The position numbers were made by a program, and so were the translations under genes. DNA of 64,000 nt from Burkholderia sp. GTDB taxonomy: Bacteria; Pseudomonadota; Gammaproteobacteria; Burkholderiales; Burkholderiaceae. This document shows, one piece after another, positions 17,644-26,635 of this stretch. Numbering within the stretch: the stretch's first letter is position 1; every line of letters begins with the position of its first letter. The notes under the pieces are model-generated. The model had not been told where the DNA came from, ran no database searches, and saw only the letters and a program-made list of their open reading frames with translations. The DNA lies in the NCBI GenBank assembly GCA_031253835.1, contig JAIRVP010000016.1, forward strand, positions 1 through 64,000, written 5' to 3'.

Positions 17644-18447
17644 ATGTCCGATTCACGCATCTTATCAACCCGTTCCACCACGACGCCGCGCCGGTTCGGC
17701 GGGCGCGTCGCGCTCGTCACGGGCGGCGGCACCGGCATCGGCCGGGCGGCCGCGCTCGCGTTCGCGCGGGAAGGCGCGCGCGTCGTCGTCGCCGGACGGC
17801 GCGCGGCGCCGCTCGACGACACCGTCCGGGTCATTGCCGAACGCGGCGGCGAAGCCTTCGCAATAGCCGTCGACGTTGCCTCCGCCGATGGCGTGCGTGC
17901 GCTCGTCGACACGACGATCGCGCGCTACGGCGCATTGCACGCAGCCTTCAACAATGCCGGGACGGAAGGCACGTTCGCACCGATCGTCGAACAGTCGGAG
18001 GCCGACTTCGACGACGTGATGGCCACCAATCTCAAGGGTACGTGGCTGTCGATCAAATACGAGATGGAAGCGATGCTCGCGCACGGCGGCGGTGCGATCG
18101 TCAACACGTCGTCGTGGCTCGCGAAAGGGGCGCTTGCCGGCTCGTCGACCTATTCGGCGAGCAAGGGTGCCCTCGACGCGCTGGTGCGCGCGGTCGCGCT
18201 CGAAGGCGGCCCGCACGGCATCCGGATCAACAACGTGAACCCGGGCATCATCGACACGCCGATGGCGCGCCGCTTCGGCGACGACGAGATGTTTCGGCCG
18301 TTCGCCGCATTCACGCCTGCCCGGCGGATCGGCACGCCCGAAGATGTGGCCGACGCAGCCGTGTGGCTCTGCAGCGACGAAGCACGCTTCGTGACCGGCG
18401 AGTCGATCCTCGTCGACGGCGGCTACACGATCGGCGGCATGCGCTGA
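17644..18447 (+). CDS. short-chain dehydrogenase/reductase (SDR)
   Basis: The 267-residue protein is a classical SDR. It has the glycine-rich cofactor motif TGGGTGIG (residues 26-33), NNAG in the AFNNAGTEG segment, catalytic serine in NTSSW, and Y170-x3-K174 in YSASK. The end contains the common DGGYTIGG signature. It should oxidise or reduce an alcohol/carbonyl with NAD(P). The absence of an acidic residue right after the first strand plus the arginines in VVVAGRRAA hint at NADP, but this is weak. It lies 26 bases before the aldo-keto reductase gene, which suggests one transcript. Substrate unknown. Confidence 0.92.
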   Translation: MSDSRILSTRSTTTPRRFGGRVALVTGGGTGIGRAAALAFAREGARVVVAGRRAAPLDDTVRVIAERGGEAFAIAVDVASADGVRALVDTTIARYGALHAAFNNAGTEGTFAPIVEQSEADFDDVMATNLKGTWLSIKYEMEAMLAHGGGAIVNTSSWLAKGALAGSSTYSASKGALDALVRAVALEGGPHGIRINNVNPGIIDTPMARRFGDDEMFRPFAAFTPARRIGTPEDVADAAVWLCSDEARFVTGESILVDGGYTIGGMR

Positions 18448-18473
18448 CCGGCGCCGCAACGGAGGTCGAACCG

Positions 18474-19445
18474 ATGGAATACACGAGACTGGGAACGTCC
18501 GGGCTGAAGGTATCGAAGCTGTGCCTGGGCTGCATGACCTACGGCCATCCGTCGTGGCGGCCGTGGGTGGTGACCGAGGACGTCGCGCGCCCGCTCATCC
18601 GCGCGGCGCTCGACGCGGGCGTAACGTTCTTCGATACGGCCGACATCTACTCGGCCGGCGAGAGCGAGCGCATTCTCGGACGCGCACTGCGCGACTTCGC
18701 GACGCGCGATGACGTGGTAATCGCGACCAAGGCGTTCTTTCCGACCGGCGACGGGCCGAATGCGCGCGGGCTGTCACGCAAGCATCTGCTCGCGAGCATC
18801 GACGCGTCGCTGCAGCGCCTGGGAACCGACTACGTCGATCTCTACGTCATCCACAGGTTCGATCCGGATACGCCGATCGAAGAAACGCTCGACGCACTCG
18901 ATACCCTCGTGAGGAGCGGCAAGGTCCGCTATCTCGGTGCATCGTCGATGCACGCGTGGCAATTCATGAAGATGCTCGCCTTCCAGCACCATCACGGCCT
19001 CGCGCCATTCGTATCGATGCAGAGCCAGTACAGCCTGATCTGCCGGGAAGACGAGCGCGACATGCTGCCGCTGTGCGTCGACGCAGGCATCGCCTACACG
19101 CCATGGTCTCCGCTCGGCCGCGGGCTGCTGGCCGGCTCGCGCAGCGCGGAAACGACGCGCGCCGCGACCGACCCGCAGATGGTGTCCTGGTACGACGGCC
19201 GCGACGCGGTCGCCGCGACCGTCGAAGCGGTCAGGCTGGCGGCTCAGGCGCGCGACGTGCCGCCCGCCCGGATCGCCCTCGCATGGGCGCTGCGGCAATC
19301 CGGCGTGACGGCGCCGATCGTCGGGTTGTCGAAGCCGTATCACCTGACCGATGCGCTCGCGGCACTCGACCTGGCGCTCGACGATCGCGAAACCGCGATG
19401 CTCGAGGCAGCCTTCGACCGGACGATCGAACCGGTGCAATGGTGA
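18474..19445 (+). CDS. aldo/keto reductase
   Basis: The 323-residue TIM-barrel protein belongs to the aldo/keto reductase superfamily (YajO/YhdN-like branch). FFDTADIYSAGESE supplies the catalytic aspartate (54) and tyrosine (59), TKAFF the lysine, and YVIHRFD the histidine; the NADPH-binding end has GLSKPYHL. The start at 18474 has a perfect GGAGG nine bases upstream (18461-18465), in the short gap after the SDR gene. Paired SDR, aldo/keto reductase and cupin genes under a LysR regulator suggest handling of a reactive carbonyl or sugar-derived compound, but the substrate is not visible in sequence. Confidence 0.93.
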   Translation: MEYTRLGTSGLKVSKLCLGCMTYGHPSWRPWVVTEDVARPLIRAALDAGVTFFDTADIYSAGESERILGRALRDFATRDDVVIATKAFFPTGDGPNARGLSRKHLLASIDASLQRLGTDYVDLYVIHRFDPDTPIEETLDALDTLVRSGKVRYLGASSMHAWQFMKMLAFQHHHGLAPFVSMQSQYSLICREDERDMLPLCVDAGIAYTPWSPLGRGLLAGSRSAETTRAATDPQMVSWYDGRDAVAATVEAVRLAAQARDVPPARIALAWALRQSGVTAPIVGLSKPYHLTDALAALDLALDDRETAMLEAAFDRTIEPVQW

Positions 19446-19605
19446 GCACGGGGCGCGCCGATGTATCGGTGGCGCGTCGATCCGGGCCGGCGCGGCCGTG
19501 AACCGCCGGCCATCGAGCTCGTCTCGAATGAACCATCCGGCAGTCGGCCGGCTCGCATGACGCCGATGGTAGGATTGCCCTTGTCCGAGGCCAATCCCGC
19601 CACCC

Positions 19606-20598
19606 ATGCCGCTCATCCGAATCTGGGCCGTCGACCATGCGCTTGCGTCAGGCATCGCCGCGCCGGCCGACATCCTCACGGCGGCCAACCATCTCGCATC
19701 GTCAATGCCGCAAGGTCGCGCGGCCGCACCGTTCCGCTGGCGTGTCGAATCGGTCGGCGGACGCCCGGTGCGCACGGCCTCCGGCCAGCTCGTTCCGGTC
19801 GACGGCGCGATCGACGGCGGCAGCAGCGCCGACGCAATCTGGCTCACGGGCCCGTTCGTCGCGGATCTCGACCGGCTGCTCGACCGGCCCGCCGCGCTCG
19901 CCCCGCTGTTCGACGCACTGCGCCGGCAACACGCGCGCGGCACGCTGATCGCGACGTACTGCACCGGCGCGTTCCTGCTTGCGGAAGCCGGATTGCTCGA
20001 CGGCCGCGTCGCCACGACGCACTGGTCGAAAGCGTCGCGCTTCCATTCACGCTATCCGGACGTGGCGCTGCGCGCGTCGGACGTACTGACCGAACAGGAC
20101 GGCATCCTGTGCGGCGGCGCCGTCATGTCGTACCAGAATCTCGCGCTGCGGGTCGTCGACCGGCTGGCGAACGCGCGCCTCGCCGCATCCGTCGCCAGGC
20201 TCATGCTGATCGACATGAACCGCGACTCGCAGGACGCCTTCATCGACCTTGACCGGATGGGCCATCACGCACACGACGACCCGGCCATCGCGCGTGCGCA
20301 ACGCTGGATGGAAAAGCACCTGCGCGAACCCTTCAGCCTCGCCCGGCTGAGCGACCACGTCGCGATGAGCGAACGCACGCTGCATCGCCGCTTCCGGGAC
20401 GCGGTCGGCGCCCCGCCGCTCAGGTATCTGCAGACACTCAGGATCGAAGTCGCGAAGCGGCTGCTCGCGGACACGAAGCTCGCGATCGATACGGTGTGCG
20501 AGCGCGTCGGCTACGCGGACATCAGCGGGTTCCGGCAACTGTTCAAGCGCGAGACCGGCATCTCGCCCGGCGAATATCGCCGTCGCTTCATGCGCTAG
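19606..20598 (+). CDS. GlxA-type AraC-family regulator (DJ-1/PfpI domain plus HTH)
   Basis: The 330-residue protein joins an N-terminal class I glutamine-amidotransferase-like domain (about residues 1-180; the elbow is YCTGAFLLAEAGLL) to a C-terminal AraC/XylS DNA-binding domain (about 225-330; LSDHVAMSERTLHRRFRDAVG and GYADISGFRQLFKRETG). This is the GlxA/FtrA layout. Such proteins often control amino-acid, amine or aldehyde metabolism and may bind small molecules through the first domain. It lies 160 bases after the aldo/keto reductase gene on the same strand and could share control, although its own promoter is likely. Target genes are unknown. Confidence 0.9.
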   Translation: MPLIRIWAVDHALASGIAAPADILTAANHLASSMPQGRAAAPFRWRVESVGGRPVRTASGQLVPVDGAIDGGSSADAIWLTGPFVADLDRLLDRPAALAPLFDALRRQHARGTLIATYCTGAFLLAEAGLLDGRVATTHWSKASRFHSRYPDVALRASDVLTEQDGILCGGAVMSYQNLALRVVDRLANARLAASVARLMLIDMNRDSQDAFIDLDRMGHHAHDDPAIARAQRWMEKHLREPFSLARLSDHVAMSERTLHRRFRDAVGAPPLRYLQTLRIEVAKRLLADTKLAIDTVCERVGYADISGFRQLFKRETGISPGEYRRRFMR

Positions 20599-20746
20599 CC
20601 GCTCGCGACGGGTGTCGAAGGCGATGTCGGGAATGGCATCGTCGAATGGCAGTTTCGCCACTTCGCGCTTCGGCACGCGGTTCATACACTGGATTCACGT
20701 CGCCGGCACCGGAGCGACGCCGTCTCCACCGAACCAGGACACCGCC

Positions 20747-21310
20747 ATGCCGATGATCGACGTCACCCTCCCCGAAGGCGCACTCGCGCCGCACGCCGAA
20801 GCGCAATTGATGAACGAGCTGACCGCGACGCTGATCCGTCACGAAGGGCTCGATCCCGACAATCCGCGCGTGCGCGACGTGACCTGGATCTTCGTCCACC
20901 GGCCGGCGGCCGTGTATCGCGCCGGTGCCGTCGCGACTGCGCCGATCTACCGGATCGTGCCGACCGTACCCGAAGGACAGTACACGGACGCCGCACGTGC
21001 CGCGCTGATCGCCGACGTGACCGCCGCCGTCGCGCGTGCGGAAGGCGTGCCGGTCGACGCGGTCGCGTCACGCGTGTGGGTCTTTCCGACGGAAATCGAT
21101 GACGGTTGCTGGGGGAGCCGCGGTACGGTGCGCCGCCTGCCGGACATCATGGAGTACTTCGGTGGCGCGACGCTGCGGACGCTCGGGGAACAGCGGCTGG
21201 CGACCAAGCGGCACGCGGATGCGATCAGGATCGTGGATGCGGCGCGCGATTCGACGCGGAACGCGGAGCGGAACGGAGCGCACGAACTGGCCGGCGGGAC
21301 CGTGCGCTGA
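20747..21310 (+). CDS. tandem-domain tautomerase-family protein
   Basis: After removal of the initiator methionine the protein begins with proline (MPMIDVTL), the catalytic residue of the 4-oxalocrotonate tautomerase superfamily. It is not a single 60-70 residue subunit: residues about 2-60 form one beta-alpha-beta unit and residues about 65-125 (beginning APIYRIVPTVPEG) a second, followed by a 55-residue tail, 187 in all. This is the fused layout seen in malonate semialdehyde decarboxylase and cis-CaaD relatives. Only the first unit has an N-terminal proline. The ATG at 20747 is chosen because it exposes Pro2. The substrate is unknown. Confidence 0.8.
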   Translation: MPMIDVTLPEGALAPHAEAQLMNELTATLIRHEGLDPDNPRVRDVTWIFVHRPAAVYRAGAVATAPIYRIVPTVPEGQYTDAARAALIADVTAAVARAEGVPVDAVASRVWVFPTEIDDGCWGSRGTVRRLPDIMEYFGGATLRTLGEQRLATKRHADAIRIVDAARDSTRNAERNGAHELAGGTVR

Positions 21311-21444
21311 CGACAGGCGTGTCGATCGGCCGCGCACCGCACGAGCAGATCGTACCCGCGCCGTGTTTCCGTAAGATAATGTTCTCCAATTGAAAGTGTG
21401 GCCGGGGCCGGCTCGCTCACCAAGAAAAAAAGCGGAACATAAGT

Positions 21445-23373
21445 TTGAACAGACGGAATTTTTTGACGGCAGCAGCGCTGGTGCCGCTGCTCGGGGCATG
21501 TGGCCGCGACCGGGCAGCCGCGAAATTCGAACCACGACGGATTCTTGCCGGACCCATGCCGAACGACGGACACCCTCACACGCTGACCTTCGGCGACGAC
21601 GGGATCACGTTCCTGCTCGACGGTACGCCGTTCCAGATTCGCAGCGGCGAAATGCATCCTGCACGCATTCCGCGCGAATACTGGCGGCACCGGATCCAGA
21701 TGGCGAAGGCAATGGGCATGAACACCGTCGCCGTCTACGTCATGTGGAATTTCCACGAAACGGCCGACGGCACGTTCGACTTCGAATCGGACGAGCGCGA
21801 CGTCGAGGCGTTCATGCGGCTCTGCCAGGATGAAGGCATGTGGGTGCTGTTGCGCCCCGGTCCGTACATCTGTGGCGAGTGGGATCTCGGTGGCATCCCG
21901 GCGCGCCTGCTCGCGCACGATGACATCCAGCTCCGCGTGGGATCGCACCGCGATCCACGCTTCATGGCTGCGGCGAGCGTGTACATCGCCGAGCTTGCAC
22001 CGCGCGTCCGTTCGCTGATGTCGGCAACCGGCGGACCGATCCTGATGCTCCAGATCGAGAATGAGTACGCGAGCTACGGCGACGACGTCGCGTACCTCGA
22101 CGAAATCCGTCGCGCGTGGATCGACGGCGGCGTTACCGGCCCGTTCTTCACCGACGACGGCGTCAAGCAATTGAAGGACAACCGCACGGCGCTCGAGGGC
22201 TGCGTGATCGGCCTGAGCGGGCCGAAAGCACATGATATCGCGCAGATCCGCGACCAGTTCCCCGGATCGACCGTCATGGGCGGCGAAGTCTATCCGGGCT
22301 TCTTCACGCATTGGGGCGACCGGAAGTTCCAGGGCACCGATGCCGACATTGCGCGCGAGCTGGCCGATTTCATGAAGTACGGCCTGTCGTTCAGCCTCTA
22401 CGTGATTCACGGCGGGACGAGCTTCGGCTTCATGGCCGGCGCGAATCTCGATCACGAGACCGGCGAGTATCAGCCGGATATCACGAGCTACGACTACTTC
22501 GCACCGATCGACGAGCAAGGCCGCGCAACGGAAAATTTCACGCGGTACCGCACACTGATCGAGGCGCACCTCCCCGCGCCGTTACCGCCCGTGCCGGCCG
22601 CGCCGTCGACGCTCGAGCTCGCGGGCGACTCCGCGCTGAACCCGTATCTGTACGCGTCGCTGTGGGACAACCTGCCTCCCGCGATCGCGATCGCCGACTC
22701 GCCCCGACCGATGGAGGCGCACGGCCAGCCATCCGGCTTCGTGCTCTACCGTCACGACGAACTGGGTCGTGCAGGCGGGACGCTGGCTGCGCGCGGGATA
22801 CACGACTACGCGACCGTCTTTGTCGACGGCTCGTATGCGGGCGCCATCTCGCGACCGAAGATGCCGCGCTATCTTGCCGATGGGCTAGGCGCCGTGAGAG
22901 ACGGCGACGACCTCGCGCTGCCGGCCGGTGGCACGACGCTCGAGCTGCTCGTCGAAGGAATGGGGCGGGTCAACTACGGCGACGACCTGATCGACCGAAA
23001 GGGCATCACGGCGACCGTTCGGCTGGGGGAACATCCGCTGCAAGGCTGGAAGACGTATGCACTCCCGATGGACGCGGAGTACATCGCGAACCTGCAGCCG
23101 CGCTGCACGGCGCCCGCCCGCCCCGGCCTGTTCTACAAGTCGACGCTGATGCTCGACACGGTCGGCGATACTTTCCTGGACATGCGCGACTGGATCAAGG
23201 GCGTCGTGTGGGTCAACGGGCACAACCTCGGCCGGTATTGGAACATCGGCCCGCAATTCCGCCTCTTCTGCCCCGCCCCGTGGCTGCGCAAGGGTTACAA
23301 CGAAGTGGTGATTTTCGACCTGCACCAAACGACGCCTGCACCGATCGCGCTTCGGTCGACGCTGACCGGTTGA
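21445..23373 (+). CDS. GH35 beta-galactosidase, predicted Tat lipoprotein
   Basis: The 642-residue enzyme belongs to glycoside hydrolase family 35, which removes terminal beta-galactose with retention. The family core RSGEMHPARIPREYW...WNFHE is present. By analogy with GLB1, the acid/base is the second glutamate of IENEY (E207) and the nucleophile is the glutamate in GGEVYPGFFTHWG (E281). The N-terminus combines a twin-arginine motif (NRRNFL) with a lipobox (LLGAC), so the enzyme is likely folded before export and lipid-anchored. The start is a TTG at 21445 preceded by GCGGA; no ATG in the area gives a signal peptide. Jelly-roll domains fill the C-terminal third. No sugar transporter is adjacent. 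Confidence 0.88.
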   Translation: MNRRNFLTAAALVPLLGACGRDRAAAKFEPRRILAGPMPNDGHPHTLTFGDDGITFLLDGTPFQIRSGEMHPARIPREYWRHRIQMAKAMGMNTVAVYVMWNFHETADGTFDFESDERDVEAFMRLCQDEGMWVLLRPGPYICGEWDLGGIPARLLAHDDIQLRVGSHRDPRFMAAASVYIAELAPRVRSLMSATGGPILMLQIENEYASYGDDVAYLDEIRRAWIDGGVTGPFFTDDGVKQLKDNRTALEGCVIGLSGPKAHDIAQIRDQFPGSTVMGGEVYPGFFTHWGDRKFQGTDADIARELADFMKYGLSFSLYVIHGGTSFGFMAGANLDHETGEYQPDITSYDYFAPIDEQGRATENFTRYRTLIEAHLPAPLPPVPAAPSTLELAGDSALNPYLYASLWDNLPPAIAIADSPRPMEAHGQPSGFVLYRHDELGRAGGTLAARGIHDYATVFVDGSYAGAISRPKMPRYLADGLGAVRDGDDLALPAGGTTLELLVEGMGRVNYGDDLIDRKGITATVRLGEHPLQGWKTYALPMDAEYIANLQPRCTAPARPGLFYKSTLMLDTVGDTFLDMRDWIKGVVWVNGHNLGRYWNIGPQFRLFCPAPWLRKGYNEVVIFDLHQTTPAPIALRSTLTG

Positions 23374-23483
23374 TCGGGTCCTGCCCGTGCGCTGCGCCCG
23401 CGCACAGGTGCAGCCCTGCGCGCGGCGCGGCGCAATTGACGCAAGGCTGGCGGGGCGCCGAACGCCCCGCCGGATAAAACCCG

Positions 23484-25010
23484 TTACTGGAACGCCACTT
23501 CCGCGAAGCTCCGCAGCTTGCGGCTGTGCAGCTTGTCGAGCCCGTTCGTACGCAGGATCTCCATCGCCTTCACGCCGATCTGCAGATGCTGGTCGACCTG
23601 CCCGCGATAGAACGTGTCGGCCATGCCCGGCAGCTTCAGCTCGCCGTGCAGCGGCTTGTCCGATACGCACAGCAGCGTGCCGTACGGCACGCGGAAGCGG
23701 AAGCCGTTCGCGGCGATCGTCGCGCTTTCCATGTCGAGCGCGATCGCGCGGCTCTGCGACAGCCGCTGCACGGGCTCGCGATGATCGCGCAGTTCCCAGT
23801 TGCGGTTGTCGACACTTGCGACCGTGCCCGTGCGCATCACGCGCTTCAGCTCCGCGCCCTCCAGCCGCGTGACGTCGGCCACGCCGCGCTCGAGCGCGAG
23901 CTGCACTTCGGCCAGCGCCGGGATCGGCACCCACAGCGGCAGGTCGGCGTCGAGCACGTGATCCTCGCGCACATAGCCGTGCGCGAGCACGTAGTCGCCG
24001 AGGCGCTGCGTGTTGCGCAGCCCCGCGCAGTGACCGAGCATCACCCATGCGTGCGGACGCAGCACCGCGATGTGATCGGTGATCGTCTTTGCGTTCGACG
24101 GGCCGACGCCGATGTTGACCATCGTGATCCCGCTGCCGTCCGCCCGCTTCAGGTGGTACGCAGGCATCTGCGGCAGGCGCGGCGGCGCGGCGCCCTCGGC
24201 CGGCTCGCTGCCGAGGTTCGTGTTGTACGTGACGACGTCTCCCGGCTCGACGAACGAGCTGTACTGGCTGCGGTACGCGCGTACCTCGGGATCGTCGCTC
24301 TCCGTCATCACCGTGCGGCCCAGCTTCACGAACTCGTCGATGTAGAACTGGTAGTTCGTATAGAGCACGTAGTTCTGGAAATGCGTGGGCGACGTCGCCG
24401 TGTAGTGACGCAGCCGGTGCAGCGAGAAATCGACGCGCGCGGCCGTGAACAGAGCGAGCGGATGCGGCTCGCCCGGCGCCGGCTCGAACGTGCCGTTGAC
24501 GATGCGGTCGTCGAGATACGACAGGTCGGGCGTGTCGAAGATGTCGCGCATCGCGAGCAGGCGGTCGCGGTCGAGCTCGCCCTCGAGATGGATGCCTTCC
24601 GGAAACGCGAAATGAATCGGAATCGGCTGCGTCGACACGCCGATCTCGATCTTGACATGGTGGTTCTTCGACAGCAGGCGCAACTGCTCGCGATAGTAGT
24701 TCGCGAAGAGATCGGGGCGCGTGACCGTCGTCTCGAACACGCCGGGGCCCGCGACGAACCCGTACGAGCGGCGCGAATCGACGTGCGTGTTGACGTCGGT
24801 GCGGATCCGCACGAACGGGTAGCACGCGCGCACGTGCTCGGTAATCGGTTCGTGGCGGCGATAGCGCGCGAACGCGTCGCGCAGGAACCCCGTATTCGTG
24901 TCGTAAATGGCGGACAACCGCGCAACGGCGGCGATCGGATCGTCGAAAGCCTCGACCGACGGGCTTTCGGGCGACAGCACACGGTGCCGGCGGCTCAAAT
25001 CGTTCTTCAT
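23484..25010 (-). CDS. amn: AMP nucleosidase
   Basis: Amn hydrolyses AMP to adenine and ribose-5-phosphate and helps set the adenylate pool. The 508-residue protein has the Amn N-terminal domain (residues about 10-180) and the C-terminal nucleoside phosphorylase-like catalytic domain with NIGVGPSNAKTITDHIAVLRP, HAWVMLGHCAGLR and the purine-site segment ALDMESATIAANG. Two in-frame ATGs are close together at 25016 and 25010. The GAGG ribosome site is only two bases from the first but eight from the second, so I chose 25010. Divergent from the DUF2782 gene, with 130 bases between them. Confidence 0.95.
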   Translation of the reverse strand: MKNDLSRRHRVLSPESPSVEAFDDPIAAVARLSAIYDTNTGFLRDAFARYRRHEPITEHVRACYPFVRIRTDVNTHVDSRRSYGFVAGPGVFETTVTRPDLFANYYREQLRLLSKNHHVKIEIGVSTQPIPIHFAFPEGIHLEGELDRDRLLAMRDIFDTPDLSYLDDRIVNGTFEPAPGEPHPLALFTAARVDFSLHRLRHYTATSPTHFQNYVLYTNYQFYIDEFVKLGRTVMTESDDPEVRAYRSQYSSFVEPGDVVTYNTNLGSEPAEGAAPPRLPQMPAYHLKRADGSGITMVNIGVGPSNAKTITDHIAVLRPHAWVMLGHCAGLRNTQRLGDYVLAHGYVREDHVLDADLPLWVPIPALAEVQLALERGVADVTRLEGAELKRVMRTGTVASVDNRNWELRDHREPVQRLSQSRAIALDMESATIAANGFRFRVPYGTLLCVSDKPLHGELKLPGMADTFYRGQVDQHLQIGVKAMEILRTNGLDKLHSRKLRSFAEVAFQ

Positions 25011-25106
25011 TTTCATCACCTCGTCTGATCGGACGACATTACCACGGAACCCGGTCACGCTTATGGCCGCCCCTGCGCACGCCAGGGCCGGATGGCGCGC
25101 AGTATT

Positions 25107-25115
25107 TGCTAAAAT
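25107..25115 (+). promoter_or_regulatory. extended -10 promoter for the DUF2782-thrB unit
   Basis: TGCTAAAAT (25107-25115) is an extended -10 element 25 bases before the ATG at 25140. A GGAGA ribosome site follows it. No -35 is obvious. Confidence 0.5.
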
Positions 25116-25139
25116 CGGTAGGTTCACTGGAGACTCATC

Positions 25140-25535
25140 ATGAAGCCGCTCATTCTCGTCGTCGCTGCCGCCGCGTTTGCCGCCGCCAGCGCCGCTTACG
25201 CCGCCGGCGGCACGCCCGACGCCGACGCGCAGGCCCGGGCCGAGGCCAACGAGGCCGCCGGCCTGCCCGATCTCCGCAAGATCAACCGGCCGGGCGCCGA
25301 AGTCACGTCGAAAGTCGACTTCGCGGACATCCGCCGCACGCCGAGCTTCCACGAAAAGAGCAAGAACGGCACCGAGGTCACCGAGTACCGCGACCGCGGC
25401 AAGCCGGTCGAGATCGACGTGAAGTCGAACTTCGGCACGCGCTACCAGATGAGCTCGACGCCGGACACGTCGCCGAAGCCGCACGACGCGGGCGTCCCGA
25501 TCACGCGGCTGCCGTCGCTGAACCTGCGCTACTGA
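25140..25535 (+). CDS. exported DUF2782-family protein
   Basis: The 131-residue product has a signal peptide (MKPLILVVAAAAFAAASA, cleavage near residue 22) and a short conserved core near residues 80-105, TEVTEYRDRGKPVEIDV followed by FGTRYQM. This matches the pattern of DUF2782, a small proteobacterial family of periplasmic proteins often encoded beside polA or thrB. Its role is not known. The gene precedes thrB by 101 bases on the same strand and has its own promoter-like element and ribosome site, so the two are probably co-transcribed. The family call is from pattern memory, not a search. Confidence 0.7.
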   Translation: MKPLILVVAAAAFAAASAAYAAGGTPDADAQARAEANEAAGLPDLRKINRPGAEVTSKVDFADIRRTPSFHEKSKNGTEVTEYRDRGKPVEIDVKSNFGTRYQMSSTPDTSPKPHDAGVPITRLPSLNLRY

Positions 25536-25636
25536 TTCCGTGGCCCGCCGCGTCGTTCGCGGCGCGCCGCCTCCCTTCACCTGCTGTCGCGACGCACGCC
25601 GCCCGCGTGCCGACACCCTGACCTGACGCATCCCGC

Positions 25637-26635
25637 ATGGCCGTTTTCACTGCTGTTTCCGACTCCGATCTCGCGCAATGGATGCGCCACTACGAACTGG
25701 GCGACGTGCTTGCGTTCCGCGGCATTCCGTCCGGTATCGAAAACAGCAATTTCTTCCTGACGACGACGCGCGGCGAGTACGTCCTCACGATCTTCGAGAA
25801 GCTCTCGGCGCAACAGCTGCCGTTCTACCTCGACCTGATGCGCCACCTGGCCGGCCATGGCGTGCCGGTGCCGGACCCGATTCCGCGTGACGACGGCGCC
25901 CTGTTCGGCGAGTTGCACGGCAAGCCGGCCGCGATCGTCACGAAGCTCGACGGCGCGGCGGAACTCGCGCCGGGGGTCGAACACTGCATCGAGGTCGGGC
26001 AGATGCTCGCGCGCCTGCACCTCGCGGGGCGCGACTATCCGAACCACCAGCCGAACCTGCGCAGCCTGCCGTGGTGGCAGGAGAACGTGCCGGCGATCGT
26101 GCCGTTCATCACCGACGCGCAACGCGCGCTGCTCGAAGGCGAGCTCGCGCACCAGGCGGCCTTCTTCGCGTCGGACGACTACGCGGCGCTGCCGGCCGGG
26201 CCGTGCCATTGCGACCTGTTCCGCGACAACGTGCTGTTCGCGCACGCGGCGCCCGGCACCGGCCACGACGTGCGGCTCGGCGGCTTCTTCGACTTCTATT
26301 TCGCGGGCTGCGACAAGTGGCTGTTCGACGTCGCGGTGACGGTCAACGACTGGTGCGTCGACCTCGCGACCGGCGTGCTCGACGTCGCGCGCGCCGATGC
26401 GATGGTGCGCGCGTACCAGACGGTCCGGCCGTTCACGGCCGAGGAGCGCCGCCACTGGAGCGACATGCTGCGCGCGGGCGCGTACCGCTTCTGGGTGTCG
26501 CGCCTGTATGACTTCTACCTGCCGCGTGCGGCCGAGATGCTCAAGCCGCACGACCCCGGCCATTTCGAACGCATCCTGCGCGAGCGTATCGCGCATACGC
26601 CCGCGCTTCCCGAGATCCAAACCGCATGCAACTGA
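25637..26635 (+). CDS. thrB: homoserine kinase (aminoglycoside-phosphotransferase-like type)
   Basis: ThrB phosphorylates homoserine, the penultimate step to threonine. This is the APH-fold form found in many beta- and gammaproteobacteria rather than the GHMP-fold enzyme of E. coli. The 332-residue sequence opens [16 protein letters not shown]...[21 protein letters not shown]. It has the kinase catalytic segment [14 protein letters not shown] and the metal-binding [16 protein letters not shown]. Its 3' end overlaps the next gene by ten bases, suggesting coupling. It is unrelated in function to its downstream neighbour as far as I can tell. Confidence 0.93.
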   Translation: MAVFTAVSDSDLAQWMRHYELGDVLAFRGIPSGIENSNFFLTTTRGEYVLTIFEKLSAQQLPFYLDLMRHLAGHGVPVPDPIPRDDGALFGELHGKPAAIVTKLDGAAELAPGVEHCIEVGQMLARLHLAGRDYPNHQPNLRSLPWWQENVPAIVPFITDAQRALLEGELAHQAAFFASDDYAALPAGPCHCDLFRDNVLFAHAAPGTGHDVRLGGFFDFYFAGCDKWLFDVAVTVNDWCVDLATGVLDVARADAMVRAYQTVRPFTAEERRHWSDMLRAGAYRFWVSRLYDFYLPRAAEMLKPHDPGHFERILRERIAHTPALPEIQTACN

